Source of the DNA: JBKQHQ01 sp052148715
Lineage (GTDB): Bacteria; Pseudomonadota; Alphaproteobacteria; Rhizobiales; Xanthobacteraceae
Reading direction: 5' to 3'
DNA length: 64,000 nucleotides
NCBI GenBank assembly: GCA_052148715.1
Contig: JBKQHQ010000147.1
Coordinates: 28,151 to 92,150 of the forward strand
Part shown: piece by piece, positions 62,411 to 64,000 of the stretch
How the letters are laid out: every line of letters starts with the position of its first letter
How positions within the stretch are numbered: the stretch's first letter is position 1
Program-made: the position numbers and the translations under genes
The notes under the pieces: generated by a model
What the model saw: only the letters and a program-made list of their open reading frames with translations
Databases searched by the model: none
Told to the model about the DNA's origin: nothing

Positions 62411-63652
62411 ATGAGCGCTGGCGATGTCGAGCTAGTTTTTCGGCACGAAGCGGGTCGCGCCCTCGCGACGCTGATCCGCCTCGTCGGCGACTTCGAGCTC
62501 GCCGAGGAGGCCTTGCAGGAGGCTTTTGCGGCGGCGCTGGAGCGATGGCCCGCGGCCGGCACACCCGCCAATCCGCGGGCCTGGCTGGTCGACGTCGGCC
62601 GCAACAAGGCGGTCGACCGCCTGCGCCGGCAAATCCTCTTCAGGACGAAACGCCGGGACCTCGAGGCGGAGGCGGCGATCGCCGGTCAGATCGCGCCGGC
62701 CGACGCGGCCGACGATGCCTTCGGCGACGACATGCTGCGTTTGATCTTCACCTGCTGTCATCCGGCGCTGAGCACTGAGGCGCAGGTGGCGTTGACCCTG
62801 CGCGCGGTCTGCGGACTTTCGACCGACGCGGTCGCGCGCGCGTTCCTCGTCGGCGAGGAGACCATGGCGCAGCGGCTCGTGCGCGCCAAGAAGAAGATCC
62901 GCGACGCCAAGATCCCCTATGAGACGCCGGACACGCCGATGCTCGACGCGCGCGTCGAGGGCGTGCTCGCCGTGATCTATCTCGTCTTCACGGAGGGCTA
63001 TGCCGTGACCTCCGGTGCCGATCTGATGCGCGAGGATCTCTCTCGCGAAGCGATCCGGCTCTGCCGTCTCCTCGACGGGCTCCTCCCGGAGCGCCCGGCG
63101 ATCAAGGGGCTCCTCGCCCTCATGCTGCTGCATGACGCGCGGCGCAAGGCGCGCGCGACCGCCGCCGGCGATATCATCCTGCTCGAGGACCAGGACCGCA
63201 GCCTCTGGGATCGGACCCAGATCGACGAAGGATTGGATCTCGTCGAGGAGGCCTTGCGTGCTCCGGGCCGACCGAGCCCCTACGCGGTGCAGGCCGCCAT
63301 TGCCGCCCTCCACACACGGGCGCCGCGACACGAGGCAACCGACTGGCCGCAGATCGTCGGGCTCTATGAGGTGCTGCTGCGCCTGCATCCGTCGCCGGTG
63401 GTCGAGCTCAACCACGCCGCCGCCGTGTCGATGGTCGACGGGCCGCAGCGCGCGCTCGGTCTCCTCAACGCGCTCGCCGCCCGCGGCAGCCTGAGCGACT
63501 ATCATCTGCTGCCCGCGGTGCGTGCCGATGTCTTGCGGCGGCTGGGACGCCGGGAGGAGGCGAGGCAAGCTTATGGCTCAGCCCTTGTGCTCGCCAAGCT
63601 CGAGCCGGAACGCCGCCTGCTCGCCAAGCGCCTGGCCGAGCTTGATTGCTAA
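62411..63652 (+). CDS. ECF-family RNA polymerase sigma factor, ECF42-type with long C-terminal extension
   Basis: A 413-residue sigma factor. Sigma-2 (about 15-85) contains ALATLIRLVGDFELAEEALQEAF and the DVGRNKAVDRLRR element. Sigma-4 (about 115-165) contains LTLRAVCGLSTDAVARAFLVGEETMAQRLVRAK. A helical C-terminal extension of about 230 residues follows (VYLVFTEGYAVTSG; a late AAAVSMVDGPQRAL patch), the TPR-like part diagnostic of ECF42. No anti-sigma factor is present, as is usual for this group, where the extension is thought to regulate activity. Confidence 0.9.
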   Translation: MSAGDVELVFRHEAGRALATLIRLVGDFELAEEALQEAFAAALERWPAAGTPANPRAWLVDVGRNKAVDRLRRQILFRTKRRDLEAEAAIAGQIAPADAADDAFGDDMLRLIFTCCHPALSTEAQVALTLRAVCGLSTDAVARAFLVGEETMAQRLVRAKKKIRDAKIPYETPDTPMLDARVEGVLAVIYLVFTEGYAVTSGADLMREDLSREAIRLCRLLDGLLPERPAIKGLLALMLLHDARRKARATAAGDIILLEDQDRSLWDRTQIDEGLDLVEEALRAPGRPSPYAVQAAIAALHTRAPRHEATDWPQIVGLYEVLLRLHPSPVVELNHAAAVSMVDGPQRALGLLNALAARGSLSDYHLLPAVRADVLRRLGRREEARQAYGSALVLAKLEPERRLLAKRLAELDC

Positions 63653-63662
63653 TCCGCCCTAC
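63649..63662 (-). repeat. Left copy of 14-bp inverted repeat (GTAGGGCGGATTAG)
   Basis: CTAATCCGCCCTAC here overlaps the end of the sigma-factor gene and is the exact complement of 63975-63988. The motif is the core of a common intergenic repeat of Rhizobiales; a partial form (GTAGGGCGGAT) is at about 30817. Confidence 0.65.
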
Positions 63663-63753
63663 GGTGTTTCCCGGATGCGGCGCTGTGACAGGCCTCACAG
63701 GGCCTCGTGTCGAGGTGGCCCTAAAACTCCCTTCAACGATGAAGGAGGCCGCA

Positions 63754-63969
63754 ATGTACAACCATTCGCTCGTATCCGCCGACCGCTCCACCCATGTGAA
63801 GATCGTGGTCCTGTCGCTCGCCCTCGTCGGGCTGATTGTCGTTGCCGCGATCAACGCCGGCCTCGGCAATGCGCAAGCCGCGCCGACCCGGATCAGCGCC
63901 AAGGGCGCCGTCATCAAGGCAAGCAAGCTGACTGTCTACGCGAGCCACGGCGACGTGGTTATTCGGTAG
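63754..63969 (+). CDS. Small exported or membrane-anchored protein
   Basis: A 71-residue protein starting MYNHSLVSADRSTHVK, with one hydrophobic helix (IVVLSLALVGLIVVAAIN, about residues 18-35) followed by an Ala-rich possible cleavage site and a short basic tail. A GGAGG ribosome binding site lies correctly before the ATG. Similar short proteins are common in Bradyrhizobium, but no role is known. It is flanked by a 14-bp inverted repeat. Confidence 0.6.
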   Translation: MYNHSLVSADRSTHVKIVVLSLALVGLIVVAAINAGLGNAQAAPTRISAKGAVIKASKLTVYASHGDVVIR

Positions 63970-63974
63970 GTGTA

Positions 63975-64000
63975 GTAGGGCGGATTAGCGAAGCGTAATC
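63975..64000 (+). repeat. Right copy of the inverted repeat, cut by the window end
   Basis: GTAGGGCGGATTAG (63975-63988) is followed by cgaagcgtaatc, the start of the usual palindromic continuation (gcggattacgcttcgctaatccgc type). The element is truncated at 64000. Confidence 0.6.

Noticed and set aside
63708..63740. Second TGTCGA (63708-63713) as another ECF42 promoter before the small exported gene
   Set aside because: The nearest CGAT is 23 bases away rather than about 17, so the spacing does not fit.

Overview
The window looks like chromosome from a high-GC alphaproteobacterium of the Hyphomicrobiales (Bradyrhizobium or Xanthobacteraceae-like). The signs are GC-rich codon use, many solute-binding proteins and small-molecule catabolic genes, an Omp25/RopB-like porin, a DUF6352 protein, a bacterioferritin/Bfd pair with an Irr-type iron box, and Rhizobiales-style palindromic intergenic repeats. 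This placement is inferred from gene content; no ribosomal RNA is present.

Layout. 741-6990: a compact RiPP cluster made of a Cys/Gly/Arg-rich precursor, a fused E1-like/YcaO azoline-forming cyclodehydratase, a SagB-type dehydrogenase and a NodU/CmcH-family carbamoyltransferase. This is the best candidate for an undescribed system. 7447-10473: a DUF6352 protein and a FecCD/FecE-type metal-chelate importer without its binding protein. 10675-16620: tRNA-Ser(GGA) followed by a tyrosine integrase and an A+T-richer island. The island carries a TPR-caspase protein whose frame is broken at a 10-base homopolymer, and a trypsin-like protease. 16726-22932: two copies of a DUF3761 gene as direct repeats around a 3-hydroxyacyl-CoA dehydrogenase/HyuB/HyuA cluster. 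23139-26343: small hypotheticals, a palindromic mobile-like element and a DUF1772 membrane protein.

26344-36956: an RND pump, cobalt-type nitrile hydratase, a KirBac-like K+ channel, an outer-membrane barrel protein, a Crp/Fnr regulator and Hsp20. 37056-43616: a VOC dioxygenase, bacterioferritin with Bfd, a glycosyltransferase, a membrane protein of unknown role and an MFS transporter. 43726-50846: a THI5/NMT1-like binding protein, a MarR regulator divergent from a Rieske/hypothetical/amidohydrolase operon, a Bug-type binding protein and the overlapping NAD-salvage pair pncB-pncA.

50979-61760 is almost wholly minus strand: an M24 peptidase, a TcuA-like flavoprotein, an NMT1-type ABC importer with two binding proteins, a cupin, a second M24-fold protein that looks creatinase-like, an exported alpha/beta hydrolase and a nucleotide-sugar-type epimerase. 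This reads as a catabolic locus for small organic acids or amides of unknown identity. 62004-63652 is a DGPF/YciI protein plus ECF42-type sigma factor module with a matching promoter. The window ends with a small exported protein flanked by inverted repeats. All coordinates, residue numbers and motif matches were read by eye; no database search or structure prediction was run.
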